DNA of 56,307 nucleotides, taken from contig CAZSPL010000002.1 of the NCBI GenBank assembly GCA_964608735.1, positions 1 to 56,307 of the forward strand, in the 5' to 3' direction. The notes beneath the pieces were generated by a model, which searched no databases, was not told the origin of the DNA, and worked only from the letters and a program-made list of their open reading frames with translations. Shown here piece by piece: positions 25,161 to 33,522 of this stretch (its first letter is position 1; every line of letters begins with the position of its first letter). Source of the stretch: CAZSPL01 sp964608735. Lineage in GTDB: Bacteria > JAJVIF01 > JAPKYR01 > CAZSPL01. Made by a program: the position numbers and the translations under genes.

Positions 25161-26630
25161 CTAAATGTTGAAATACATCTCGAATTCGAACGGATGCGGC
25201 CGGTTCTGCAACGGGAATATTTCGTTTTCGTACTTGTAGCTGATGTATGTACGTATCAGTTCTTCGCTGAACACATCGCCCTTGAGCAGGAAATCATGGT
25301 CTGAATCGAGCGCGTGCAGGGCTTCGGTGAGGTCGACCGGAAGCAATCTGCCGAGATTCCTCGATGTTCGTTTCAGTTTCGGGCCAGCGCCGTCGAACGG
25401 CCCGAATCCTTCTTTCGACGGGTCAAGGCCGCGCTCGATGCCGTCAAGCCCGGCGAGGAGCATCGCCGAAAGGCTGAGGTACGGATTGCCGGTTGCGTCC
25501 GAGGGCCTGAATTCCCAGCGGATTTCCTCGGGATTGCGGACATAGAGCGGGATGCGTATTGCCGCTTCGCGGTTCGCCGCCGAGAAGTAGAAGCTGGTGG
25601 GGGTTTCGAAACCGGGCTTCAGGCGGCGGTATGAATTGGTCGATGCCGATGTCAACGCCATCAACGCCCGTCCGTGATGAAGTATCCCCGCGATGAAAGA
25701 CAATGCCGTTTTCGAAAGTTTGCCATAGCCGGCTGGATCGTAGCTGACCGATTTGCCGTTCTTCCGAACCAGTATATGATAATGCAGCCCGTTCCCGGCC
25801 TTGTTCGGGAACGGCTTTGGCATGAATGTCGCATTCAACCCGTATTCCACGGCAATAAGCCGGGTGATATATTTGCCGGTCAGCACGCTGTCGGCGGTAT
25901 CGAGCAGCCCTTTCAGCTTGAACTCGATCTCCTGCTGCCCGAAGCTGCCTACTTCGTGATGGTGATACTTCACATCGATCCCGATATCGATAAGCTGCTC
26001 GGTAATCAGGTCCCGTATGTTTGTAAATGCATCAAGCGGTGGGACGACCATATAGCCCTTTTCACTGCGAATTCGTCCCCGCGGCGCTGAGCCCCTCTCG
26101 CAATCGCATTCGGCGCCGGTTTGCGCGCCGAACGAGCCCTCCGATGAAACGATTCGCCAGTAGGCTTCATCCTCACCTGAGTGATAATCGACTTCCTCGA
26201 AGAGATAAAATTCGAGTTCGGGAAGGAAGAGGATGTCGTCGATGACGCTGTTTGAGCGCATGTATGACATCGCTCTCTTTGCCAGCCCGCGCGGGTCGAA
26301 CGGATGCGGGGCACGGTCATCGACGGAGACGACATCGCAAAGCAATGACAGGCAGGGCCTGTCGAATGCCGGGTCGATGAATCCTGTGCTCAAATCCGGT
26401 ACGATGACGATATCGCCATGATTCACCGTGGCGAATTTCGGCGTACTCGAACCGTCCACCCCGAGCCCGGATTCGAATATGCCCGGGCAGAGGCTTTCGA
26501 CCGGGACGGTCTTGTGCCGCCAAACGCCGGTCAGGTCGCAGAACTTGAAGTCAACCGACCTGATTTCCTCATCCTGGATAAATTCGCTTATTTCCGGCGT
26601 CCCTTTCCCGGGGGTAAAGTTCAACATCAT
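25161..26630 (-). CDS. glnA: Glutamine synthetase, type I
   Basis: A 489-residue ATP-dependent ammonia ligase. N-terminal beta-grasp shows SVDFKFCDLTGVWRHKT. The catalytic half shows FLPELEFYLFEE, QQEIEFK, NGLHYHILV, the loop NSYRRLKPGFETPTSFYFSAANREAAIRIP and FRPSDATGNPYLSLSAML. The segment where adenylylated GSI enzymes carry NLYDLP-type Tyr reads LLPVDLTEAL, without Tyr, so control by adenylylation is unlikely. ATG 26630 has GAGGAG four bases upstream; the in-frame ATG at 26693 precedes a terminator hairpin and is rejected. The hairpin and T-run lie only about 20 bases before the start, suggesting attenuation or another form of leader control. Length slightly exceeds the common 440-475. 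Confidence 0.95.
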   Translation of the reverse strand: MMLNFTPGKGTPEISEFIQDEEIRSVDFKFCDLTGVWRHKTVPVESLCPGIFESGLGVDGSSTPKFATVNHGDIVIVPDLSTGFIDPAFDRPCLSLLCDVVSVDDRAPHPFDPRGLAKRAMSYMRSNSVIDDILFLPELEFYLFEEVDYHSGEDEAYWRIVSSEGSFGAQTGAECDCERGSAPRGRIRSEKGYMVVPPLDAFTNIRDLITEQLIDIGIDVKYHHHEVGSFGQQEIEFKLKGLLDTADSVLTGKYITRLIAVEYGLNATFMPKPFPNKAGNGLHYHILVRKNGKSVSYDPAGYGKLSKTALSFIAGILHHGRALMALTSASTNSYRRLKPGFETPTSFYFSAANREAAIRIPLYVRNPEEIRWEFRPSDATGNPYLSLSAMLLAGLDGIERGLDPSKEGFGPFDGAGPKLKRTSRNLGRLLPVDLTEALHALDSDHDFLLKGDVFSEELIRTYISYKYENEIFPLQNRPHPFEFEMYFNI

Positions 26631-26649
26631 ACAACTCCTCATAACCGGT

Positions 26650-26677
26650 AAAAAAAAGATTGTTGCGACCAACAACC
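26650..26677 (-). terminator. Terminator-like hairpin directly upstream of glnA
   Basis: Minus strand stem GGTTGTTG (26677-26670) with CAACAATC (26665-26658), four-base loop GTCG, one G-U pair, then eight T (26657-26650). It lies between the kinase stop (26713) and glnA ATG (26630), leaving no room for a promoter after the T-run. It therefore either ends the kinase transcript with leakage into glnA or serves as a glnA attenuator. Confidence 0.75.
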
Positions 26678-26712
26678 CTTTCGTATTTACCATGGTAATA
26701 ATTAATTAAACG

Positions 26713-27597
26713 CTATCCGCCCGGCGTAGTCAAGCGTCCGCGCAGCCTCAGCTTCCCGTGATGCATTTTGATATCGAGCGGCGATGCATCATGCAGTTCA
26801 CCGTCGATGCCGCACGGTATTTCTTCCTCACATTCTATCCTGACATCCCTTCCGCGAATAACCTCGACGCGCGACATCTTCACGTGAGTTCCCTTGAATA
26901 TCCTCGGCATCCTGTAGACGAGCGCAAGGCGGCTGTAATTGCCTACGATAAGCACATCGAAGAGGCCGTCGTCAATGGTCGAATCGGGCGCGATTTTCAT
27001 CCCGCCGCCGATATATGCATTATTCGCGGCGACGACCCAGAGGGCTTTTCGCCGGATGGTCGCGCCGTCGATGGTGATTGTGAAGTCAAGCGGCCGCAGC
27101 ATCCTCAGGGTTTTCAGGAATAGGTAGATATAATTTCGCGCGAAGGGGCCCGATGTGTGCCGCCGGACATGGAGAGTCCAACCGTCGAGGCCCATCCCGG
27201 CGGTGTTTAGGAAATAGATTCCCGATACTTCGCCGACATCGGCCCTCGCTTCACCAGCGAAGAAATTATCCAGCGCGGCGCGGGGGGTGATGCGAATCCC
27301 GAACGACCGGTATATATCGTTACCGCTTCCAAGAGGGAGTATTCCCATCGCGAGCCGCTCGAAATCAATCCCCTGCAGGCAGATGTGCACCGAGCCGTCA
27401 CCGCCAGCGACGAGGAGTTTGTCGAAGCCGGCATCGGGGGCCGAGCGTACGCGCCCGATGCATTCATAGGCGGTGCATGTCTCGACAAGCTCGAAGCCTT
27501 CGTTCTCGCGTCCGAACCTGTCGATGATCAGCCGCTCGACCTGCTGGATGTCGCGGACTCTTCCGGCTTTGGGATTTACGATGATGAGAGTCGGCAT
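26713..27597 (-). CDS. Diacylglycerol kinase-family lipid kinase
   Basis: A 294-residue enzyme of the DAGK catalytic/YegS family, ATP-dependent phosphorylation of diacylglycerol or a related lipid. Seen are IIVNPKAGR (6-ish onward), the nucleotide loop VAGGDGSVH, LPLGSGNDIYRSFG, TAGMGLDGWT, ANNAYIGGGMKIAPDSTIDDGLFDV and the acidic, cysteine-containing IECEEEIPCGIDGE near the end. ATG 27597 is preferred; the open frame to 27633 runs into the upstream terminator. No Shine-Dalgarno is visible and only 24 bases separate the ATG from the T-run of that terminator. The exact lipid substrate is not decided by these motifs. Confidence 0.9.
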   Translation of the reverse strand: MPTLIIVNPKAGRVRDIQQVERLIIDRFGRENEGFELVETCTAYECIGRVRSAPDAGFDKLLVAGGDGSVHICLQGIDFERLAMGILPLGSGNDIYRSFGIRITPRAALDNFFAGEARADVGEVSGIYFLNTAGMGLDGWTLHVRRHTSGPFARNYIYLFLKTLRMLRPLDFTITIDGATIRRKALWVVAANNAYIGGGMKIAPDSTIDDGLFDVLIVGNYSRLALVYRMPRIFKGTHVKMSRVEVIRGRDVRIECEEEIPCGIDGELHDASPLDIKMHHGKLRLRGRLTTPGG

Positions 27598-27621
27598 GTG
27601 ATTATTATTAAACAGTGTAAT

Positions 27622-27644
27622 AAAAAAAGCCATCTAAGATGGCT
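27622..27644 (-). terminator. Terminator of the rimP-to-peptidase operon
   Basis: Minus strand stem AGCCATC (27644-27638) with GATGGCT (27634-27628), three-base loop, followed by a run of T to 27622. It closes the long translation/RNA gene cluster 30 bases after the M16 peptidase stop. Confidence 0.85.
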
Positions 27645-27673
27645 CAAATTAAGTCTTCACTCCATAATGGGAC

Positions 27674-29038
27674 TCAGCCCTTCACATACCCCTTGATGAC
27701 ATCCTCCAACAGGCTGTCGCCGCGGTCGTTCTTACAATTCGAAGTAAGTATCCCCACAGCGAGTTTTTTATCGACGAAAATCCTATTCGCCAGTTTCCTG
27801 ATATCGTCTCTCGTTACCTTTTCGATACGCTCAATCAGTTCGGCGACCGGGATGTATCGCTTGTGGTATACCTCGCCCACGGCATTCCTGCTCATGCGCG
27901 CGATGGACGACTCGAGTCCGAGAAGCATGACCCCCTTGATGTACTCCTTGGAATTCTTGAATCCCCTTTGCGGGATTTCTTTCTGCTTGAGCTGCTTGAT
28001 GATCATCCCAACGAGACGCGCGACCTCGGTGGTTTTCTCAACCGCCATGCCGGCTTCGATGCTGTAAAGCCCCGCCGGGGACATCGGCGCCTGGGTCGAG
28101 TCTATCGTATAGACAAGCCCGCGCTTCTCCCTGACTTCCTGGAACAACCTGCTCGACATGCCGCCCGCGAGATACGAATCCATAATGGCGAACGCGTAAC
28201 GGTCCGGGTCAAGAATCGATACGGACGGGAATCCGAGCATCAGCGATGTCTGCTCCACTTCCCTTCGGAGCAGAAATCTCGCTGGGATGTAATTCACCTT
28301 GACCTTCAATCCCGTCTTGCGCGGCCGTGCGGGCCTCCATGCACCGGTTTTACAGAAGCCGGATTCGAGCATATGGCAGAACTCATCGACATTGAGCTTA
28401 CCCGCGGCGCTTATCACGAGATTCGACGGCTGGATGTGCTTGCGATGGAAATCGATGACATCAGAATGCTTGAAGGCCCCGACGGTTTTCGCAGTCCCGG
28501 TTATCTTCCGCCCGAGAGGCGTATCACCGTAGACATTGCTGTAGAAGCGGTCGACGAGATATTCCTCGGGATTATCCTCGACCATCTTGATTTCCTCGAG
28601 GACAACCAGCTTTTCCCTTTCCATGTCGTTGGGCGGAAAAGCGGGGTTGAACACGAGATCGGTGAGCACATCGATGGCGCGCGCCATGTGTTTATAATAA
28701 ATCCGGCAGTAGAAATTGGTGAATTCCTTGCCGGTCGACGCATTAATGACGCCGCCGAGGGATTCGATGTCCCTTACGATATCGCGGGGAGAGCGTCGCT
28801 TGCTACCCTTGAATACCATGTGCTCGATAAAATGGCTCATCCCGTTCCGCTTGCGCGATTCATAGGCTGAGCCGACCATGAAGAAAAAACCGATGGAGAC
28901 CGATTCCACCCATGGAATCTCCTCGGTGATGACCCTTGCGCCGTTGGCGAGGGTCCTCCTCTGGACAACCGTGTTGTTATGGCCTCTACTACCGATTGTT
29001 TCGTCCCCTGTCGTCAGGCCTCCGCCTTGGTCGATCAC
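27674..29038 (-). CDS. M16-family zinc metallopeptidase
   Basis: About 454 residues, a pitrilysin/insulinase-type peptidase similar to the mitochondrial-processing-peptidase-like proteins often encoded next to pnp. The inverted zinc motif HFIEH is present in GMSHFIEHMVFKGSKRR, with the downstream acidic ligand region VLEEIKMVEDNPEEY. The C-terminal domain has LAGGMSSRLFQEVREKRGLVYTI, typical of the family. There is no ATG near the conserved N-terminus (RTLANGARVITEEIPWVESVSIG). GTG 29038, within the pnp tail, is the best start seen, with a weak ribosome-binding site, so the first 20-odd residues are uncertain. It is the last gene of the cluster and is followed by a terminator. Confidence 0.88.
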   Translation of the reverse strand: MIDQGGGLTTGDETIGSRGHNNTVVQRRTLANGARVITEEIPWVESVSIGFFFMVGSAYESRKRNGMSHFIEHMVFKGSKRRSPRDIVRDIESLGGVINASTGKEFTNFYCRIYYKHMARAIDVLTDLVFNPAFPPNDMEREKLVVLEEIKMVEDNPEEYLVDRFYSNVYGDTPLGRKITGTAKTVGAFKHSDVIDFHRKHIQPSNLVISAAGKLNVDEFCHMLESGFCKTGAWRPARPRKTGLKVKVNYIPARFLLRREVEQTSLMLGFPSVSILDPDRYAFAIMDSYLAGGMSSRLFQEVREKRGLVYTIDSTQAPMSPAGLYSIEAGMAVEKTTEVARLVGMIIKQLKQKEIPQRGFKNSKEYIKGVMLLGLESSIARMSRNAVGEVYHKRYIPVAELIERIEKVTRDDIRKLANRIFVDKKLAVGILTSNCKNDRGDSLLEDVIKGYVKG

Positions 29039-31250
29039 CCGAGCCGTAACGTCCTCCTCCGCCACCCGAGGATGAGGCGGGTGCGTTCTTAAGCCGTTCC
29101 TCGATGACTTCCTCGAACGGGTCGTCACCGATATCCTTTCGAGTAAGGTTGATGCGTCCCTGGTCGTCGATCTCGTAAACCCTGATCTTCAACACATCGC
29201 CGACCTTGATGACATCCTCCACGTTGTTTATCCTCTTCTTGCCGTAAATCTGGCTTACGTGCAGCAGGCCGTCCTTACCGGGAAGCACCTCGACGAAAGC
29301 TCCGAAACTCATGAGCTTCACGACGCGCCCGGTGTATATCTCATCGACTTCAACTTCGCGCGTCAGGGCTTCGATGCGATTCCGGGCTTCCGCGGCGGCA
29401 TCGGCATCGTGCGCCGTGATGAAGACCCTTCCGTCGTCGTTGATGTCTATCTCGACGCCGGTATCCTCGATAATCCCGCGGATTGTCTTGCCCCCGGGGC
29501 CGATAACGTCGCCGATGCGGTCGACCGGGATGGTCATGGTGAATATGCGCGGGGCATAAGGTGAAAGTTCCTCACGCGGCCGGTCGATGACTTCGTTCAT
29601 CTTGCCGAGGATGTAGCGTCGCCCTACTTCAGCCCTGTCGAGAGCTTCGCTGAACAACGCAAGCGGCATACCCTGCATCTTGAGGTCGAGCTGGATGGCT
29701 GTTATGCCATTGGCTGATCCGGCGACCTTGAAGTCCATGTCGCCGAAGAAATCCTCGAGGCCCATGATGTCGTTAAGGATTACGGTTTTGCCGTCGTCGC
29801 CTTTGACCAGGCCCATCGCGATACCCGACACCGCGCTGATTATCGGCACGCCGGCATCCATGAGAGCCAGCGACGAGCCGCAAGTGGCGGCCATCGATGT
29901 CGAGCCGTTTGATGAAAGGATCTCGGTGACCACGCGTATCGTGTAGGGGAAATCCTCTTCCTTGGGGATCATCGGCCGTATCGCTTTCTCGGCGAGCAGG
30001 CCGTGGCCTATCTCGCGCCGCCCGGGGCCGCGAATCGGGCCGGTGTCGCCATAGCAGAAAGGAAGCCCACTGTAGTGGTGCATGTAGCGTTTCTTTTCGA
30101 GGACGTGGATATCATCAACCGACTGCTGGTCGCCTATAGCGCCGAGGGTGACGAATGTGAGCGCCTGTGTTTCGCCGCGGGTGAAGATAGCCGAGCCGTG
30201 TACGCGCGGTATCTCGCCTACGATCGCCCAGATGTCCCGGATGTCCTCGGGTTTGCGCATATCCACGCGCTTGCCTTCTTCGAGGACGCCCTTCCGGATG
30301 GTCGCCTTGTAGATGTCATAGAACGCCTTCTTGATGGCGGATTCCTTCTGGGCGCGCTCTGACGCTTCCTCGGGCTTCAGCTCTTCGGGTTTCTCACCGA
30401 CGATCTCGGTGATAATCTCTTCCTCGATGGCATCGTGAACCTCATCCCTTTCTCTCTTGGTTTTCGTTTCGTAGATGCGGGCAATCTTCAGCACTGCCGC
30501 CGCTCGGACCTGTTCGACGAGTTCATCGGGAACTGGCTCCGGAAATTCAACTTCCGCTTTTTCCTTCCCGATTTCCTCGCGCATACGGTTCATGAGTGCG
30601 CACAACTCTCCGTTGACCTTGTTCGCGAGCGTCAACGCTTCGAGGATACGCACGGGTTGGACTTCGTTCCCTTCGAATTCGACGAGCTGAACATTATCAG
30701 CATCGCCGGAAACGACGAGATTGAAGGCGCTCTCGTCAAGCTGGGAGAACGTCGGGTTCAGTATGAGTTCCCCGTTGACGTCGCCGACACGCACTCCGCC
30801 GAGGGGTCCCGCGAACGGTATGTTCGAGATATGCAGCGCCGCCGCGGAGCCGACGAGCCCGAGCACGTCGGGAGGGTTCTCCTGGTCGACCGAGAGTACC
30901 ATGATGGTAATCTGCACTTCGTTGCGCATATCCTGGTTGAACCTCGGCCTCAGCGGACGGTCTATCATTCGCGAAGAGATGATCGAGGGGTCGCTCGGAC
31001 GCCCTTCCCGCTTGATGAATCCGCCGGGGATCTTGCCCGCGGCGTACATCTTCTCTTCCATGTTGACCACGAGTGGGAAGAAATCCAGGCCTTCGCGTAT
31101 GCGTTTATTCATCACGACATTGACCAGCACCTTCGTGTCTCCATACGACACGATGACGCTGGCGTTGGTCTGGAACGCGAACGGCCCAATGCCAATCCTG
31201 AGCTTCTTGCCCGAGATCTCGTGGACATACTCCTTTGAAAACAATTGCAT
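28989..31250 (-). CDS. pnp: Polyribonucleotide nucleotidyltransferase (PNPase)
   Basis: A 753-residue 3'-5' phosphorolytic exoribonuclease. Two RNase PH domains are visible (SYGDTKVLVNVVMNKR, FFPLVVNMEEKMYAAGKIPGG early; FTRGETQAL, PFCYGDTGPIRGPGRREIGHG and SNGSTSMAATCGSSLALMDAG later). A KH domain follows (IPVDRIGDVIGPGGKTIRGI, about 555-615), then an S1 domain (YTGRVVKLMSFGAFVEVLPGKDGLLHVSQI, about 622-690) and a Gly/Arg-rich tail (GGGGGRYGSGDRPRRRPDD). GGAAGG precedes ATG 31250. The rpsO-pnp order is the classic arrangement and the two are 14 bases apart. Confidence 0.98.
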   Translation of the reverse strand: MQLFSKEYVHEISGKKLRIGIGPFAFQTNASVIVSYGDTKVLVNVVMNKRIREGLDFFPLVVNMEEKMYAAGKIPGGFIKREGRPSDPSIISSRMIDRPLRPRFNQDMRNEVQITIMVLSVDQENPPDVLGLVGSAAALHISNIPFAGPLGGVRVGDVNGELILNPTFSQLDESAFNLVVSGDADNVQLVEFEGNEVQPVRILEALTLANKVNGELCALMNRMREEIGKEKAEVEFPEPVPDELVEQVRAAAVLKIARIYETKTKRERDEVHDAIEEEIITEIVGEKPEELKPEEASERAQKESAIKKAFYDIYKATIRKGVLEEGKRVDMRKPEDIRDIWAIVGEIPRVHGSAIFTRGETQALTFVTLGAIGDQQSVDDIHVLEKKRYMHHYSGLPFCYGDTGPIRGPGRREIGHGLLAEKAIRPMIPKEEDFPYTIRVVTEILSSNGSTSMAATCGSSLALMDAGVPIISAVSGIAMGLVKGDDGKTVILNDIMGLEDFFGDMDFKVAGSANGITAIQLDLKMQGMPLALFSEALDRAEVGRRYILGKMNEVIDRPREELSPYAPRIFTMTIPVDRIGDVIGPGGKTIRGIIEDTGVEIDINDDGRVFITAHDADAAAEARNRIEALTREVEVDEIYTGRVVKLMSFGAFVEVLPGKDGLLHVSQIYGKKRINNVEDVIKVGDVLKIRVYEIDDQGRINLTRKDIGDDPFEEVIEERLKNAPASSSGGGGGRYGSGDRPRRRPDDRGRNNR

Positions 31251-31264
31251 TCTTTATGCCTTCC

Positions 31265-31534
31265 TTACTTTCTCAAATTCAAATCGGCGATAAGTCGCCT
31301 GTAACGCTCGATATCCATTCGCTTGAGATACTCAAGAAGATTTCGCCGCTGACCGACCATTTTGAAAAGGCCCTGGCGCGAATGGAAATCTTTCTTGTGA
31401 ATCTTGAGATGTTCATTCAAGTGATTGATCTTCTCGGTCAACATGGCGACCTGGACCTCCGGGGAACCGGTGTCCGAAATCGCGTGACCGAAGCGCTCGA
31501 TGATTTCCAGCTTCTTTTCTTTAGTTAGTGACAA
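31265..31534 (-). CDS. rpsO: 30S ribosomal protein S15
   Basis: An 89-residue primary 16S rRNA-binding protein. LTKEKKLEIIERFG, DTGSPEVQVAMLTEKINHLNEHLKIHKKD and FHSRQGLFKMVGQRRNLLEYL are highly conserved. Start is TTG 31534, with a textbook GGAGG upstream; this gives exactly the usual 89 residues, whereas the ATG at 31561 would add nine unrelated residues. The Shine-Dalgarno lies within the last codons of ribF, whose stop is five bases away. Confidence 0.98.
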   Translation of the reverse strand: MSLTKEKKLEIIERFGHAISDTGSPEVQVAMLTEKINHLNEHLKIHKKDFHSRQGLFKMVGQRRNLLEYLKRMDIERYRRLIADLNLRK

Positions 31535-31538
31535 GTCC

Positions 31539-32495
31539 TCACCTCCTTTCAAGTTCTTCAATATCCCTGAGAATGTTTTTTGCTATTTGTTTATCTTCAG
31601 AAATCCGGGTAGCGAGTGCCTCTTTGGAAGGGAATTTCCTTTCTTCCCGGATGTATGCGACGAAACCGCTTCGGATATGCTTGCCGACCAGGTCGCCGAC
31701 TTCAACATCGAGCAGGTGAACTTCGAACCGCTCCTCCGAGATCACGCCGTCGAATGTCGGTCGTACGCCGAAACTTGCGACCGAGGGGTATTGCCTGCCG
31801 TCCAGTTCGGTGATGACGGCATAAACGCCCCGGGGCGGCTTGACCTTGGTTCGCGGCCATGCGATGTTGGCGGTGGGACATCCGATCGATGCGCCCACGC
31901 CGAAGCCGGGCATGACTTCGCCGCTGACATAGAACCTGTAACTTAGCAGGCGGTTGGCATCATCTATCTTCCCGGCCCGTACCATCTCGCGAATCGTTGT
32001 CGAACGTACCGGGAAATCGTCGATGTTGAGTTCGTCAAGCACTATCAACTCAAGGCCGATTTCCTTCGAATGCTGCTCTACGAATTCAATGCTGCCTTCG
32101 CGTCCGACACCGAACGAGAAGTCCTTGCCCACCACGAGAGCCTTGGTATTCAGTCGGTCCATCACTATGCCCCGCAGGAAATCCTGCGCGCGGGTTTCGC
32201 GGATGGCGCGGTCGAACGGGATGATCAACAGCCTGTCAACGCCGAGCTTCTCGATCTCGGCCTTGAATTCGTCGATTGTCAATATGTAATGCCCGTCATC
32301 GCTGCCGGTAAAAAATTCAGCCGGACCTGGGGAGAAACTCAATGCCACGAGCTCGCGGTCGGCCGTATCGGCGGCTTCGCGGGCGCGCGCAAAAATGGCG
32401 CGATGACCGAGATGAACGCCGTCGAATACGCCGATTGTCAGAACGCATCCGTTCTGGTCTGGGAAAAATAAATTCAAGTCGTTAATCGTTTCCAT
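31539..32495 (-). CDS. ribF: Bifunctional riboflavin kinase / FAD synthetase
   Basis: A 318-residue RibF. The N-terminal adenylyltransferase has GVFDGVHLGHRAIFARA (HxGH), LSFSPGPAEFF, and LVVGKDFSFGVGREGS. The C-terminal flavokinase shows VMPGFGVGASIGCPTANI and GVYAVITELDGRQYPSVASFGVRPTF. It makes FMN and FAD from riboflavin. ATG 32495 overlaps the truB end by 14 bases. Its last codons carry the ribosome-binding site of rpsO. Confidence 0.97.
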   Translation of the reverse strand: METINDLNLFFPDQNGCVLTIGVFDGVHLGHRAIFARAREAADTADRELVALSFSPGPAEFFTGSDDGHYILTIDEFKAEIEKLGVDRLLIIPFDRAIRETRAQDFLRGIVMDRLNTKALVVGKDFSFGVGREGSIEFVEQHSKEIGLELIVLDELNIDDFPVRSTTIREMVRAGKIDDANRLLSYRFYVSGEVMPGFGVGASIGCPTANIAWPRTKVKPPRGVYAVITELDGRQYPSVASFGVRPTFDGVISEERFEVHLLDVEVGDLVGKHIRSGFVAYIREERKFPSKEALATRISEDKQIAKNILRDIEELERR

Positions 32496-33522
32496 TCTCA
32501 GTGTCTATTCTCAAAACCCGGTATGGCTTCAGTGCGCCATCCTTATTCACGATTCCAATTCCAACAAATCCGCCTTCGTCATATACCGCGACATAACTTC
32601 CCTCGGCTATTTCGCTTACGCTCGCGTCCGCAATTGTCTTGCCCTGCATGAACGCCTCGCCCATCTGGGCGGAGAGCGTAACTCCAGGCAAGCGGCGGAG
32701 AATGAAGTCGGGCGGAAGCAGCTTCCCCGGGATATCGTCCCGCTCAAGCTCCCCTGTGCTTACCGAATCCGCGGCGACGAACGGGCCGTCCGATTCGCGC
32801 ACCAGCGACGCGATGCATCCGCCGGTACCGAGCGCGGCCCCGAGGTCGCGGGCGATGGAGCGTATATATGTCCCCGGGCCGACACGGAAGCGGATAACGG
32901 CATCGGGCGCGCGCCATTCGATGAATTCCGCCTCAATCACGCGCGCGGGTCTCGGTTTCAGCTCGAAATCCTCACCGTTCACATAAAAAAGATAGGGGCT
33001 CGGATTCAACTTGCGCAGCACCCGGTATGCGTCCCGAGCACTCGGGCAGGCGGTGCTGAATGTCCTGGATGGCACAATCTGAANNNNNNNNNNGTTCCGC
33101 GCCCGCTTGTATGCCTTCCTGCCCTGGGACGACACCGCTGAATGCTTCGGCGGCACCTGCTCGATCTCGCCGATAAAGCCCTCGAACGCGCGCCGGATAT
33201 CGCTTTCACCGAGGGCGCTCGCATCAACTGTTTCAATGACGCGTCCCTCGATATCATCGGTATCCGTTGATATCCCGAGCCGTATGCCCGCGAGATAGAC
33301 CTTTTCGGCGTCGAAGAAACTGATGAGCCGCCTCGCAGGGCCGATTGCCACGGGGAGCACCCCTTCGGCAAGTGGGTCGAGTGTGCCGAGATGCCCCATT
33401 TTCGGGGCTCGCTCGCCGGCATCGAGATAAATGCGCTTCAGCGCCCTGATACAGTCATACGATGTCGGGCCGCTTCGTTTGTAAAGGTTCAAGAATCCGC
33501 TCTCGGTCGGCACTATAAACAC
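32482..33522 (-). CDS. truB: tRNA pseudouridine-55 synthase, with assembly gap and foreign insert
   Basis: TruB isomerises U55 in the T-loop of tRNAs. Conserved parts are FLNLYKRSGPTSYDCIRALKR, the catalytic loop GHLGTLDPLAEGVLPVAIG, QVPPKHSAVSSQGRKAYKRAR, then GEDFELKPRP and GPGTYIRSIARDLGAALG; the C-terminus has a PUA-like domain. The reading is interrupted at 33084-33093 by ten N, followed on the truB coding strand by about 107 bases that encode a piece of anthranilate synthase, not TruB (see that feature). Removing 32977-33093 (117 bases, 39 codons) rejoins RARN to GEDFELKPRP in frame and gives 307 residues, the normal length. Start GTG 33522 overlaps the nrnA stop. Confidence 0.92.
   Translation of the reverse strand: MFIVPTESGFLNLYKRSGPTSYDCIRALKRIYLDAGERAPKMGHLGTLDPLAEGVLPVAIGPARRLISFFDAEKVYLAGIRLGISTDTDDIEGRVIETVDASALGESDIRRAFEGFIGEIEQVPPKHSAVSSQGRKAYKRARNXXXXQIVPSRTFSTACPSARDAYRVLRKLNPSPYLFYVNGEDFELKPRPARVIEAEFIEWRAPDAVIRFRVGPGTYIRSIARDLGAALGTGGCIASLVRESDGPFVAADSVSTGELERDDIPGKLLPPDFILRRLPGVTLSAQMGEAFMQGKTIADASVSEIAEGSYVAVYDEGGFVGIGIVNKDGALKPYRVLRIDTENGND
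32977..33083 (-). other. TrpE-like fragment inside truB, probable assembly chimera
   Basis: Directly after the N gap the reading frame encodes QIVPSRTFSTACPS, then AYRVLRKLNPSPYLFYVN. This matches the conserved core of anthranilate synthase component I as I recall it from E. coli TrpE (QVVPSRRFSLPCPS and then NPSPYMFF), and has no place in TruB. The two bases before CAG are TT, compatible with the Phe that precedes this block in TrpE. The fragment ends at AAC-GGTGAGG, where both TruB and TrpE could share the sequence for NGEDFEL. Confidence 0.85.
33084..33093. other. Assembly gap (10 N) in truB
   Basis: Ten undetermined bases, a scaffolding placeholder; true length unknown. Confidence 1.
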
